Assembly (NCBI RefSeq): GCF_021018895.1
Contig: NC_079386.1
Span: 868,001 to 932,000 of the forward strand
DNA from: Seriola aureovittata
Lineage: Eukaryota > Chordata > Actinopteri > Carangiformes > Carangidae
Reading direction: 5' to 3'
Length of the DNA stretch: 64,000 bases
A program made the position numbers and the translations under genes. This document shows, one piece after another, positions 38,677 to 51,345 of this stretch. The notes under the pieces are model-generated. The model worked only from the letters and a program-made list of their open reading frames with translations. It did no database searches and had not been told where the DNA came from. Each line of letters opens with the position of its first letter. Position 1 is the stretch's first letter.

Positions 38677-40545
38677 TCTCAGAGGGAAACCACTGTGTTC
38701 TTCCTGCAGGTTTATGCCCTTAATCCTCCATAACCAGGATTCCCTGCACCATCTTTTTACCCTGGATTAAAATCTGAGACTCATTAGCCGGACAAAAGCT
38801 ATGAGGCTAGTTAAGCAGGTCTTTGCATCAGCGCAACGCTTGACTTACAGTTGCGCTCATGAGGCAGCATATGCCCAATGTAACTGCACAGTAATGATCC
38901 TAATCTTATCAGACATTATTAGACAATATATTGGGGTGGTGGGGTGGAGTACTTCTAACTAATACTAATACTAGTACTAATAACATGATACTGGGTCGTG
39001 TTTCTGATGATGAAGTTGTTAACAGTCAGTTCCTTGTTATTAACAGGGCACACCACCTATTTTACACATGAAGGTCAGTTTCCTAGTGTTGGGAAGAATT
39101 ACTGAGCCTGTGAAAACAGTTATATTATGACTGCAGTTCCTCTGGAGGAGCTTTGACAAATTACATCATTTACATACACACTGCCCTTTAAAACATGACT
39201 TGTCCAGCCGCTGCAGAACTTCGTGCATCTAGTCATCCTCATACATCATCCTCATTAACATTAACAGGCACTAAAAGCTGTTTAACTGAACTAAACTGTG
39301 GCAGGGAATCTCGCTTAAGTTAGAAAGGCAGCAGGAAGGTTAACAGGTTAACAGGCTAACAGGCTAACAGGCTAACAACAACAAGTCTCGTGTGTGTACA
39401 GGAACGTACAGGCTGCAGTTTGGCATGTACAGGAAGTGCAGAAGGCAGTGAGTGTGTATGAGAGCTGGTAGCGGCCAATTGATTCGAGTACTTGAGTTTG
39501 TACAGTTTGAACTGAACGGCCTCAGCAGCGAGCTCACACACTTTAGACAAGCCCAGAGGGAAACACTTGATTCAGGCTTTTTTTTTTAGTTACACAGTAC
39601 TCTTGTAATGCTTTTATTTATACAGCTGTCAGTTAGTTTGGTGACATATAAAAGGTGAGCAAGCGGGAGAAGGTGAGAGCTGTTGTCAGTGTCGGGCATA
39701 TGGCTATTTCCTTGAGGCAGCATGTACCAGTATGAACTCAATTTGGATTGAATTTGCAAAAATACAATAGCAAAGATTTGTCTTAGTCAACACTGAATGA
39801 ACTCGTCAGTTCACGCTGCTGTTCTGTGAGATCATTTGGCTGTTGTCTGTAGTCTGGTTTGTTACCGAGTTAAACAAAGACAGACAGTACAATGTGTCTT
39901 TTTTCTTAAACATGATTTACCTGTAGAATGGACTGATGCTTAGAGCTAAGATATTATGAATGTGTTACCCTCTATATTAAAGATCTGTGTATATGTGCCA
40001 TACAGGGGTGTGATCCTGTCATTATAAATGTATTGATGTATAACCATGTGTGTGTGGAGGGTGTCCTCCATTCAAGTTTAATTAGTCACACACAATGCTC
40101 TAATGTGACATTAGAGCAGAAACTGGGACATGTTAAAGATGCGTGTGTCTTTAAAAATGAATAATTTGTGAAGCAGTGAGGGCAGCAGCGATGGATGATG
40201 TCATCAAGGCCTTAGGGGAATACTGAGACGGCTCATTTGGCTCAGCTGGGCGGGGCTCTGATGAATCGACTCCCTCCCACCACGGCCGCTCGCACTGTCT
40301 CTCTCTGTCCCTACTCGCTCGCCCCTTGTGTGTCCACTGTAAATAGAGATGAGGACGCTTGAGCGTTCCACTCATAACATCTGACATTCAGATAATGGCA
40401 GTTAGGATGTGTGTGTGCTTCTCTGTCACACACACTCACCCATTCTTCAGCATGTGTGTGTGTGTGTCAGTGTGTGAGCTCATTAGGTGAGAAAAGATTG
40501 TGCTAATGAAACCCAAGGGACTGGGTTTCCAACAAACACACGCGT

Positions 40546-40577
<32 letters not shown>

Positions 40578-41364
40578 CCCACGGTACCCTCGCTTGTTCC
40601 AGTGGTGCTGTTGACTACGCCCCACACCCTTGTTGCTAGGCAATAGGCGATGGAGAGCATCTAGTGACTGTGTTGGGAGTGTTACTGTGAGCAAGTAAGG
40701 CTGATTTGTTTCAAAAGTAAAGGAAAACACTGGCATCAAGTCACAATATATATGAAATGTTTTGTCACAGATTTCTTCAGCAGTGAGTAGAGTCATCCTC
40801 CCAAACAAGTTCAACCAATCAGATGGTTCAATTTGATATATTTGATACGGAGATGTCGAAGTTGACTTGCCTTGATGTGGTGATGACTCTGACCTGACTC
40901 CTTCTAAAGTTGTCACCAACATGGGGATTTGTTTTGCACATGACACTCATCCATGTAATTTTGACTCAAGTGTTATTGTCTGTGTCACATGTCATTTTTG
41001 TCTTTCTTGATATTATATATTTATTTTTCACTATTCACTCAAAGGATGTCCAGAATCAGTTTGCTCTCTTCTAGAAAGCTGCACTGATCGGTGTTTTTTG
41101 AATATCAACAATGACACAAATGTGTGTTATGTGAATTCATCCTCTTTTAGCTCATTGGGTTGGTGCTATGGCCTGTAACAGTACTGTCATGGTCAATCAC
41201 ACTGCTCCCGTCAACGAGCAGCTGTTTACAGCTGGAAAATCTTGCAGCTTACAGCAGACGAAGGCAGCAATTAGCTGGTGAACAGCAAGTGATCCACCAT
41301 AAGTGATCATAGAGGTTCCCTTTTTTGTCCCTTTCTCATGGATATGATCCATAGGAGCATACCA
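38677..41364. other. intron, no exon seen
   Basis: A tandem of the 10-mer ctaacaggtta/ctaacaggct lies at 39341-39375. A GC-rich patch at 40240-40330 includes GGGCGGGGCT (40248-40257), a GC-box-like word. (CA)n lies at 40534-40577. No exon is supported. Confidence 0.45.
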
Positions 41365-41410
41365 GTGGCAGGTGTATTAGACCTCCGTTGTCATGGTAAC
41401 AATAATAAAA
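41365..41410 (+). repeat. short repeat block shared with 35008-35055
   Basis: gtggcaggtgtattagacct and tgtcatggtaacaataataa match gcgacaggtgtagtagacct and tgtcatggttacaataataa at 35008. It contains GTTGTCATGGTAAC (41387-41400), one base from the RFX X-box consensus. Confidence 0.6.
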
Positions 41411-42380
41411 TCCCAACCTCCTCCTCTTTGTATGACGTCACCTGTTGTGTGAATGCTAACGTTGCTGTGTGTCTGCTGGATGTGTAAACAGGCAGTTGCT
41501 TGCTAACTTGTTAGCCATAACAACTTTATAAGGTAATTCTATGTTAGATGTGTCTACATCTTGTTGCACTGTGACAAAATAATAGGTTTATACAGCTTTA
41601 AATATTGGACATAAACACTGTATGTAAAGCTCAGCTTTGTTTTGTAGAGCAAGCCTCCCCATAAATTCTCTACATGTTGATTATCTTGAGAAATGTGATT
41701 TCAGAGAGTAGCCACCGTACTGTATGTGAGTCAGGAGACTGATGAATTTCATCTTGAGAAAGGTTGTGTGTCGAAATGTAGAACAGACTTGTGGTTTCCT
41801 CCAGTCTTTGTGTTTCAAGCTTCACCAGAGAGGCAAAATTCACGGCAAGAATAAACCTCCTTTGCCTGTAAATGTTATAATTCAAGGCAATAAAGATGAT
41901 CTTATCAACAATTCAGCACAGTCAAATCACAGCCTCCCACATCTGGATTTTGACAGCTGGGTAGAAACTGTTTCTGTTTTCAGGGTAAATCAAACTAGGT
42001 GTAAAGATAAGTGTAATATCCACTGTCACTAGTTCAAACAGTTGCATCATCATCATCTGTGTCAACAACAGCAACAATACAATAGGGAATCAGTCATCTA
42101 ATCACAGACACATTAAGTGATATTACAGCTGTTGCAGTTTCAGCTGTAACTTGATGCCTGATCAGACTGAGCTCTATTCATCCCTCGGGGGTCATCAGAC
42201 AATGGAGAGAAACCTGGACTGGTAAAGAGCTAAATTGCTTCATTGTTGTGTGGCTAACACACTGAAGCAGCACAGTGACACACATTACAGCTCAATCTGA
42301 GCAGCAGCACACACATGTGGCAATAAATTAAAGACCCTCCTCCAGGGGCTTTGAATAAAACAGTCACAGATGCATACAAA

Positions 42381-42417
<37 letters not shown>

Positions 42418-42916
42418 ATCCCCAACCCCCAATGGTATGAATTCCCTGATGCTAGCATGTCAGAGGTGAGAGGTTGTGTTTAAATGGTTTTGAGGAACAT
42501 TACGTTACACGGACAGACACAATGGGAGCAGATAACACTCCACATGGCACATATGTTTGTCATCACTTTAAAATGCAAATGCAAAATTCGACAGAGACGG
42601 ACGCTCAGCTCTGTGATAATGAACGTGTTGTTAATACAGTGTGTTAGGGGTTGGTGAGGCTAAGGCGTGGCCCCGGTTAGCAGAGCCTCTTTGTCTGCTC
42701 TTCACCCGTGGGACACCCCCCCCCCCCCCAACAGGACACTCGGTGTCTTGGAAAGCCAGCACCTAGGGGAGGTTTAAGGGATGCTGACTTCATCTGAGGT
42801 GCAAAGATGAGTAAACACTTTCATGTGTAAACATGGTCCTTTACAGCCAATGTTCTGATGTGGTGGGATTTTTTGCTAAGAAGAAGATAAACAATGATAA
42901 ATATTGCAAGTAAATT
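41411..42916. other. intron, no exon seen
   Basis: (CA)n at 42382-42417 and a C-run at 42716-42729. The + ORF at 41742-42032 (96 residues) is the longest non-repetitive frame locally. It has no recognisable domain, no matching exon borders, and is treated as chance. Confidence 0.5.
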
Positions 42917-43450
42917 AATTGTAATTAAAGGTCTCATATAGTCTAAAGGTCTCTGTCCATGTGTTGTTTGATTATAGATCAGGTCCAGGTTCTATATTAA
43001 TACTGTGAAAGTATCAAAGCCTCAGTCCACAGAGAAATGCACACAGCCTGTATTCAGAAACTGAGCCTTAAAACCAGCTGTCAGGACTTCTGGAACTTTG
43101 TGATGTCACAACAAAGCAGTCACCGCTGTCAGCCACGCCCCAAGCCCCGCCCACCAGGAACCACCATCCAACCTTACAGGATTTGGTTTCTCTGAGTATT
43201 TACCTGAAATCTGTTATATTTTTTTTATTGAATCACTCAGAAAACAGTCAGCCAATCAGAAGAGAGGCTCAGAGCCTCCTCTCTTCTGATTGGCTCACCG
43301 ACCTGTTGTTACTAGAGCTCCAGAGAAGCCTGAGAGAGGAGATGTAAAACTACACTGAGATGGTTTTTGGTTCTTAAAACCACAAATATATCTTCTTATG
43401 GATCAACACTTCAAATAAAACATAGGAGAAGAGGAAAATATGGAGCTTTA
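42917..43450. repeat. dispersed fish repeat with internal 17-bp inverted repeat
   Basis: The block from gtctcatatagtctaaaggt to aatatggagctttaa contains ctttgtgatgtcacaacaaa and a ccccaagccccgcccaccag-type stretch, phrases I recall from an abundant percomorph repeat. Inside, 43251-43267 and 43278-43294 are a perfect 17-bp inverted repeat around a 10-base loop. There is no coding sequence. Its ends and class are not certain. Confidence 0.55.
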
Positions 43451-44239
43451 ATTATTTTGAGCAGTTTATTTTTTCTATACACCGAGGGTAAGAATCCCTT
43501 AAAGGCATTAAGTTTTTATATTTGAATTTAAGGTAAACCACATTTTATTACCACATTTGTTTTATTTTTGCCCTTTTTATCGTAGTTATGGTTATGATAA
43601 CTACCACACATGAAATTAACTTTGAATCCAAATATTCATTCTTGACCTCGGGATACAGTGGTTTGACTAAATAAGATACATACACCACTCAGGGGTTCCT
43701 GTGTTTAGGGTGCACCACTGTAGATCTTAAGATTTATTTATGTATGGGACTCTGAATTAGTTATGTGAGCTGTTTTTAATGGTTTGTGTTGTGCTTTTCT
43801 TTTAGCCAATGATAATAGTTGCTCTTTTGTTGCTGTTGTTTGGTACTACCCTGATATCTGTGATGTTAAATTACACGTCTTACACAATCAGTAGTTTGAA
43901 CGTAACAGCAAAAACAGATTTGGATGTGAGCCAACCAATCAGAGCTGAGAGAACAGTGTCAAAACAAATCATACAGCTGGTGATAACTGAATCTTCTCTG
44001 TGTTTTCCTCTAGGTAAGTTGAAGTGGACGGGGACAGACAATGAGACCAGGTTCTTGTTGTCCTGTGGGTACAGTTAGGCTGGTTCTCCTGCTCCTCTCT
44101 GCTGTATTGATCTAAACACCTGGATAAGCACGTCTTCAGCTCAGTAGGAAAACCTGTGTGTGTGTGTTTGTGTGTTTGCTGCACAGCGCTCGTCGAAGCA
44201 ACCAGATGGCCCCCGGGGCTAGTCCATTACTATTGTCAT

Positions 44240-44281
<42 letters not shown>

Positions 44282-46194
44282 CACACACTCCTACCTGTCA
44301 TCTTGTATATACTCACATTCACAGTGACCAGTATAGTGATTCTGACCCACACTCTAAACACAGTCTGATTGCAGGACCAGAGAGTTCAGGTTTAGAATCT
44401 GGAATGTCACATGTCCATATGGTGAACACTTTTCTAAGTCTCTCTTTAAAACTGCACCTGAAGTGACCTGCTAACACAGTGGCACGTTTCCCCCATAACC
44501 GTCTTTTCTTGGACGTTCCTCGCCGCAGCTTTCTCCGAACCAATTACCTGAGCTAACTACTCCTGAGCTCAGCAGGCTGAGAGGTCACAGCTCTGTCAGG
44601 GTTATACTGCTCAAGCTGTGAACAGCGTTTTGTGTTTTGTGTCGTAGGTTGTAACGACCAGCGCTGAGGGGTTGCAGGGAAGACAGAAGCAGCTGGAGGT
44701 CCGTTAATCTCTGAGACCCTCAGCAGATTACTCATATAATACACTTCTTCTTTGTTAGTGAAGATCGGGACAAGATTAGTAACCAGGCATACTTACCACA
44801 GCCACTCTACTTCAGTACTTCTACTCTAGTTTAAACTAGGACTTCTTTTGAGTTTTGACTTTCAGTTGGAACAAAGAGAGCTTTATATAAAGTCTGGAGG
44901 CTTTTAACAGAAGCCTTATTGTGAAAGGAAAATTGCACAAATGGCTTTTTTTTTTCTTCTCAAGACAGACCAATATTCTACCATGGGAACCCTTCTGTTC
45001 TTCTTCTGTTGATACCATCACACCCGCTTTCATGCAGCATATGTCAGGCTTCATAGCTTCAGCAAGGCTTCTTATAAATCATTGTTTTATTGCCACTGCT
45101 TGTCCATATAGTGACTCTCAATGGGTTGTAAGTTTAAGTGCATATTCCCTCAGCCTACATGAGCATGCAGAACATCATGATATGCAAATTCAGGCAAAAA
45201 CACACATTTGCTTGATTCAGATGAATATATGTAACATAGACTCTTCTCTGTGTTTTCATATACAGTACCACAGGCCATGTAAACTATCTGTATTTTTAGG
45301 TTCTTATATAATAATGTGTGGTAGGAGGAAGTGATGTTGACTAGTAATGCTGAGGAGAGGTAGGCCACTCATCGAATATGGCAAGTTGATACAACCTTAG
45401 TTTCATCTCAAGTCTTCATCAGGCACCTTTTCACCTTTTCTTCCACCTTTTTACAATACACATCTTACATAAGAAAATAGTGGAGAAAATATGTCCAATC
45501 ATGGGATTGTACATGAGAACATCAACCCTCAGCCAAATAAAATCAACAAATGAGTAAAGGGATGAGAAAGAAAGAAATACACTGATCCGATACTGATATT
45601 GGATATTATTCTATGTTCACATGTACACGCATATACTAAGTCATCCATCAGCAGTGCACCAGTAGACCTTTACATTTTGTCTGAATTATTAGAGCTAATA
45701 TGGAGGGAGCTACAAAGAAAAGCTTTTAGTTTAGCAGTTTTTATTGGATTTAAATTCCTATTTGCCCGAAAAGTTTAAAAAGAATTTTGATTCTTAGTTT
45801 ATTTTGAATATTTTGCTTATACCAAGTTATTTTTTTTGTACTACCTGTGTGAATTGTGATTTAATTCATCAAGGTTGTTTACAGTAGTTTGTGACTTAAT
45901 TGTAATTTAATTTTAAATGTCCATTTTATTTGACACAGTTGTATCGTTTTATACTGAATTTTTTATTTTTTATTTTTACATTTTGTTTGGAAAGTTAGGA
46001 ATGTTGACGTCAACCTGATGTTGCCTTCCACATAAACGAATGATCCCCGTCTCTTCCATCCTTCACGAGTAGACATTACTTCATTTCAAAGGCTAGGAAG
46101 GTACAGACTGTTTGAAATGCTTAGAAATGGTTTTTGAGATGATGGGTGCTATTTTGTAATGTTTGATCTCATCATCATTTTATAATGCTTTCCT
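43451..46194. other. intron, no exon seen
   Basis: (GT)n at 44154-44171 and (CA)n at 44242-44289. T-rich, unassigned sequence from 45770 to 45990. No supported exon. Confidence 0.45.
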
Positions 46195-46290
46195 TTGTCT
46201 GATGAAGACCTTGAACGTCAAAGCGGCGCAAAAGTAAATCTTCTGGGAGCTTGCAATATTCAGTTTGTGGACTTTTTCTCCTTTTCATTT
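46195..46290 (+). repeat. retroelement-tail-like fragment
   Basis: tctgatgaagaccttgaacg, tcaaagcggcgcaaaagtaa and gggagcttgcaatattcagt follow the pattern 'ctgatgaagg ... cgaaacg ... gcaat' found at the ends of some vertebrate retroelements. A diverged counterpart lies at 19825-19930. Assignment is tentative. Confidence 0.4.
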
Positions 46291-46512
46291 CTTTTGCTGC
46301 TTTTGTCCAGCACCAACACCCAGCTGAGGCTGCTTACTCTCACTCACCTTGACTGAGCTGTAATGTTGGGCCTGGCCATGGGGAGGCGCCATGGTATCAA
46401 AAAGCAAAAAGGGTGAGGTCTTTGTAAAGATAAACACCGCAGTCAATGTCTTCATAGAGTGTTAGGGTGAGGACTTGGACGTTGTAGACGAAAGGACATT
46501 ATCAACAACAGC

Positions 46513-46565
46513 AACACTGATCAGCCACAACATTAAAACCAGTTGGTGGTGTTAAAGCTGTGGCT
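46513..46565 (+). repeat. fragment of a common fish repeat
   Basis: actgatcagccacaacatta and aaaccagttggtggtgttaa match a phrase (ctgatcagccataacattaaaaccac) that I recall as abundant in teleost genomes. Class unknown. Confidence 0.5.
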
Positions 46566-47390
46566 ACCTCAAGTGTGATTCGTGATAGCTGGCTTTTCTT
46601 ATAGGCTGCCTGAACTGAGACATTGGTGCTAACAATGATATTGAATACATTACCATATGTATGTCTGTATAGTGGATCTTTAGCTCTGTATATTCTGGCA
46701 AATAGTACTGGATAGAAATCTTTGCTGTCCTTCAGTGGCTCTTAAAACACATTGTGATTTCAGCACCATGGACAGGGATTGTGTGAAATGATGCACAGTG
46801 GCATCACTTCCACTGAAGGTTGTTTTTGGAAGTGAGTGCTGCTGAAGTCAGCCAGCTCATTGCTTCTTTCTCTGCCTCATCATATAGGATATATAATGTA
46901 GAAGTGTGGGAGGTTGTGGTCCGTTTGATTTCAGCTCATGCTGTAGCTGCTAAGCCTTCACTGTGTCACCTAATCTGCATGTAAGATGATGTACAGGAGA
47001 AACCTGCTCTAATATAAATGCAAAAGCAAAAGCTTAGATGTAGTTGCTGTAGTCAGGTATAGAAATATCATGTGGGAACCCCTTGGCCCATTTTCATGAC
47101 CTCAAGCTAAAAAACTGTAAACGTGTGCTTGAAAATAAACTGACTTATGTGTTTTTGGTTGTGTATTTATTTGTGTGTATTTGCTCTGGAGCTGTGAAAT
47201 CTCCCAGACACACAGGCAGACTGTACCATTTCACACTCATTAATAGGGGAGGTTGATCTGGAAGAAGATACTGACTACAGTCAAAGTTTTTTACCCCCTC
47301 TGGCTTCGGTAACAGTGGTACCTTCCTTGCTCTTGCTCCAAAGGACACTCGCTGATGCTTCCATGTCCTGTATCCCCTCCTACATATTGT
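46566..47390. other. intron, nothing recognised
   Basis: No exon and no long simple repeat in the sequence leading to the second promoter. Confidence 0.5.
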
Positions 47391-47981
47391 CTCCTCTAAC
47401 TCCTCCCCTCACTCTGTTTTCTATAATCCCCACAACCCTCCTCCCCACCTCCCCTTCTGGTGCCTGATGAGTGGGGAAGTCATGTATTTGACGAGTCCAG
47501 ATCAGAGGCTTCCCAGGTTTCCATATCTGCTGCTACCTCTGCAGCCAAAGCGGTAAAGGGAGGGGGAGGAGCTCTCTTCCTACCTCTCTGTCTCTTTCTG
47601 GCTTCTCTGCCTTTCTATTGGTCTCCTAGCTTACCTCTTGGTGGCGTGTACTGGCCCACCCCTCCTCTCTTTCTATCCCTGTCTCCGATGCAGTTATCCA
47701 GGCAGCAGGGAGGGAGGCTTGCAACAGACACACTCTCTGCATGGGTGAAGAGAGCTGGTGGGTTAGAGGACTAGAGGACATTAGAGCCACCTCTATCCTC
47801 TTCCCACATTCATCATCTTATGACGATTTGTCCTTGGACATAAAAAGAGAGTCACCTGGTGAGGTGGAGACTTATTTCCTTGGATGACTTTGCCAATGAG
47901 GCAAGCTTCCTGAGAGGACTTCTGAAAGTGATCCGAAAGCTTTAGTTTTTTTTTTCGTGTGTGTTCGGTGAAAGGGCAGCC
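47391..47981 (+). promoter_or_regulatory. ank2: probable promoter and 5' leader of ank2 exon 1b
   Basis: The 590 bp before the second start codon begin with C/T-rich sequence (CTCCTCCCCTCACTC, CCTCCTCCCCACCTCC) and hold GGGAGGGGGAGGAGCT near 47560. An inverted CCAAT box (CTATTGGTCTCC) lies near 47615, and an A/T-rich CATAAAAAGAG lies about 140 bp upstream of the ATG, which could serve as a weak TATA. A T-run at about 47946-47955 precedes the Kozak context. The transcription start cannot be fixed; the in-frame TAG at 47943 lies within the inferred leader. Confidence 0.5.
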
Positions 47982-48110
47982 ATGGCTCACGCCGCGGCTC
48001 ACATTAAGAAGGCCAGGTCCGAGATGGACCAACCTCCGGACCTGAAGGCTCTGGAGAAAGCCAGAGAGAGGAGGAGGCGTTCCCGGGAACGGGCTGAACG
48101 CAAGCGCAAG
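47982..48110 (+). CDS. ank2: ankyrin (ank2) alternative first coding exon 1b, partial CDS
   Basis: This exon encodes 43 residues starting MAHAAAHIKKARSEMDQPPD and ending in the arginine-rich tract ERRRRSRERAERKRK. The start resembles the alternative ankyrin-G (ANK3) N-terminus MAHAASQLKK, 7 of 10 residues identical by recall, which also ends in a basic tract just before the first ankyrin repeat. The ATG is in a strong Kozak context (gcagccATGg), and an in-frame TAG lies 13 codons upstream (47943-47945). The exon closes in phase 0 at AAG|GTACCG, the same phase as the exon at 13468, so both can join one exon 2. The donor is weak at +4 to +6. Read-through would stop after 48167. I place it in ank2 because exon 1a on the same strand carries the ankyrin-B signature; seen alone it could be read as ank3-like. 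Confidence 0.8.
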
Positions 48111-50755
48111 GTACCGGGCAGACTCTCTGGAATCACACACCTCTCCATCCCTTCCCGCTTTGTGTGACCAATCATTGTGTTAGTGGTTTGCTTCATCCCA
48201 CTTCCAGTCATCCCTCAACATCATCATCATCATCAACAGTCAGTAAAGGTGTCACATCTCTTTTACTGACTGAAGAAGACTTAGCGGAGTCTATTATCCA
48301 GAACTGTGGATGAGTTTTTCGGGGTGGAAATCATCAAAGACCACCCATATCCTCACCTTTATAATTTCCACCTCCACCTTCATCATCATCTAGTGATATT
48401 CAGTGGCACCATTAAAGGAAAGAGAATGTTCAAAGGAATAATGTATAGAAACGCTTGTTTTAAGACTGTGTTCCGTGATCCGTGACATCATCCCATTGTC
48501 ACCCAAACCACACAAAGCACAAATCACAGTAAGCTGTGATTCCAGCAGAACATGGCCATAATGACTGCACCCCGCCTGATCCCTGCTGCTGCCCCTGCTC
48601 ATCCTCATCTTCATCTCGTCCACCGCTGAAAGATCTTCCTCAATCCGTCCTCCATCCTACTCCTCAGCCCGTCATCATGTACCTACCGCAATATAATAAA
48701 TGAGCACTGTGCACGTCATCAGTCCCTCTCAATCAGGGTTGCTGTCTCTGCGGGTAGACACCATCACAACACACTCTGTGTAGAGTAAAATACCACTAAA
48801 TACTCCCGCTGCCTCCCTGTAGATGCACCTACGCAGACCGGCCTCTGGTGCACCGCCGGGCTGTGCGGTGGATGTTCACTCTGTTTGCTCACGAATAGTC
48901 TCTGTGTCTGTATTCTCTCATCAAACACAGAAGCTGTGGTTTCATTGGTGAGGAGTTCTCCTGAGAAACGCTCTCTTCATGGGCTGTGATTCTGTTACGA
49001 GAGGTTTATGCCAACACACCATTCCAAGGAGTAGATATGTGCACATGATGCAGTTCAGGGCGACTGTAGTACCTGCTTTTTTTTGGCTGCACATGACACC
49101 GGATACACACAGACATTTGAGGATCTTTTTATTAAGTTATCTTGATGGCAGTAATATACAGTATGTGGGGAAAGACTGGGCACGCTTGTGGTATTTAAAT
49201 CAAAAAGGACAGACATGTATTTTACGAAAGGGAAATGTAGGATGCAGGAAAGTCTGGTTGAGGAAGAATAATTTGTCAAAATCTGTCAAATTCCAACTTA
49301 AGAAAAATAGTCACATATAGTTGTTAGCTTGGATCACTGCATGGATTTAAATGGAGGAAGACCTAAACTCTAATGTGGGTATTAAAATGTGTACGGGGTG
49401 AATGGGCGACCATGTTGAAATCAAACTTTTAATATTTAAATAAGGGATAACATCCAACACATTGTATGTTTCATGACCGGAGTGGGTGACATGCTGGCTG
49501 AGAAAGCCTGAGGTAGTCTCCCTCAAACCAGCACTTTAATTCTGCTGTATTCATTACCAACAGGTCATAGGTGTCTGGTTAAACTGTTCAGTTACCAAAC
49601 GTTAATATATACTATACAACCAATCACAATTTAAAGGGTTTCAGTTTGATTCAGTTCATGAAAGCACATTTTGAAAGAGAAATGGAGGATGACAGTAAAG
49701 TATTTGTACAGAGTAAACGGACGATCCTGTCACATCAATAACCTGTGATATTTAAAGGAAAATAACAGACATTGGTCTATTGTGTCAGGTTGATTCATGC
49801 ATTCATGAAAGGGAAATAGAGAATGACATAACGATAACCGGGAACATTATTCAATCTCAGATCTGTCATGTTGCTTCTTATGTGTGGAGCTGGACTTCTA
49901 CTGTTTCTCCTCTCCCCTGAGCGACGGCAGTGTTCTGATACACACCATCACTTGGCATCAAAATAGCATCTCTCAAGCTGAAGCCTCGTTGTGACCTCTA
50001 TGCCCGTGTGGATGAGGAGCCGCTGTGTCGCTTTAGCGTTTCCACCCCTCTTTGCTGTTATTATTGACTCAACCACAAGGCAGATTATCACATGGGATTA
50101 TTTTCGTGTCATCTCCCTCTGGCTGTCAAACACACAAATATACACACACACACCTAAAAGTGATAAATAGATTCAATTCGGATAGTCCAGCAATCACCCG
50201 GGGGGCATACGTTTACATCACAGTGACACGGTTCCTGCTGTCCAACCACAGTTTTATCACCGTCGGTCAGCTCTGGGTGGGAAACAATTAACCCTGTGTA
50301 AATGGTGCTTAGTGGGTATCAGAGAGCTCGGCCTGGACAGTGTAGTGCATGTTGTTATGAAATGCTCAAACACTCTGTTCGCATAATACTGGATTTCCTG
50401 TCAAATACATCAGCATGGGGGTATTTATAGGTTATCATCCTAAACATGGTGCATCAGTTTGAATGCAGCAAACATCCATTATATGCTGCGGGATCATCTG
50501 CTGACCCAAGCCCAGACTTTAACGCATGTCGTCCTAACGAGTTTTCCTTTTACAGTTTTTTTTTTGGATTGTGGATAAACCAATCTTAATGAAGATACAG
50601 ATACTGGACATTAAAAGCCTGTTAGCAGCTAAAAAAGCAGAAAATGTCAAAAAATGTTCAAATTACCACTATTTCCAAGAATGTAATGATTGTTGTTAGA
50701 ATCCTTAAACCAAAATTTAACCCAGAAAATTGCAATAAAAGTTTAATTGTATTGA
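48111..50755. other. intron after exon 1b, no exon seen
   Basis: It begins with the exon 1b donor GTACCG. A short (ATC)6 lies near 48216-48234. I looked for exon 2 (a SDSNASFLRAARAGN-type frame after an acceptor) and did not find it. Sequence at 49225, 49670 and 49807 shares the phrase gaaagggaaatggaggatg in diverged form, perhaps an old repeat. Confidence 0.5.
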
Positions 50756-51345
50756 GGTTATGTCCAACCATACACTAATGTAATATATGTACATATAAAA
50801 TAAAAACATGTACAGTATGTCAAATATTTTACATAAATCACAGTTCAAATTGGAACAGTTTTATATATATCGAAATCCAGCCCATACAAATGTGTATATT
50901 TATGTATGCTTATATTTTAACATATGTTATGTAAATATATATCCATCTCAAAGCCTGTCAGTATATGTTAATATTATATAGGTTATATAGCAGGGTCCAA
51001 AAGTGAGACCTGAGAACACTTTCCCAGAATGGGAAATATACTGTTTAAAATGAATAAGAAATGAACAAGAAAAATATCTATTAGCATATAGAATTTTTAT
51101 AAGTATGTTCTTTTAGTAAACTTGCATATATATTAAAATAAATATTAAATATATTTTGTTAACATATATGCTTTCAACATGTTATACCATATACAAATGC
51201 ATAATATTTTCAAAACATGTACATGTACAAATCTTATTATGGGTATTTCATACATATTATAAACGTACATCTTCATATATCCAGAGAATGTATGTATGCA
51301 ATAATAATATATCCTCTTATAGGTGATATACATGGCAACATCACT
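50756..51345. repeat. strongly AT-rich block, 'tacatat' themed
   Basis: About 590 bp are dominated by words such as tatgtacatataaaa, tacatatatg and catgtacatgtac. It is not a clean tandem repeat. Such DNA unwinds easily and often acts as a scaffold-attachment or low-complexity spacer; no role is shown. The - ORF at 51145 is Tyr/Ile-rich because of it. Confidence 0.65.

Noticed and set aside
41742..42032. 96-codon + ORF without repeats
   Set aside because: No known domain, no exon-like borders with frame support, and length compatible with chance.
46391..46412. Possible mini first exon MVSKSKK before a GTGAGG donor, in a good Kozak context
   Set aside because: Splicing would leave phase 1, unlike the phase 0 of both recognised ank2 first exons, and the peptide matches nothing I know.
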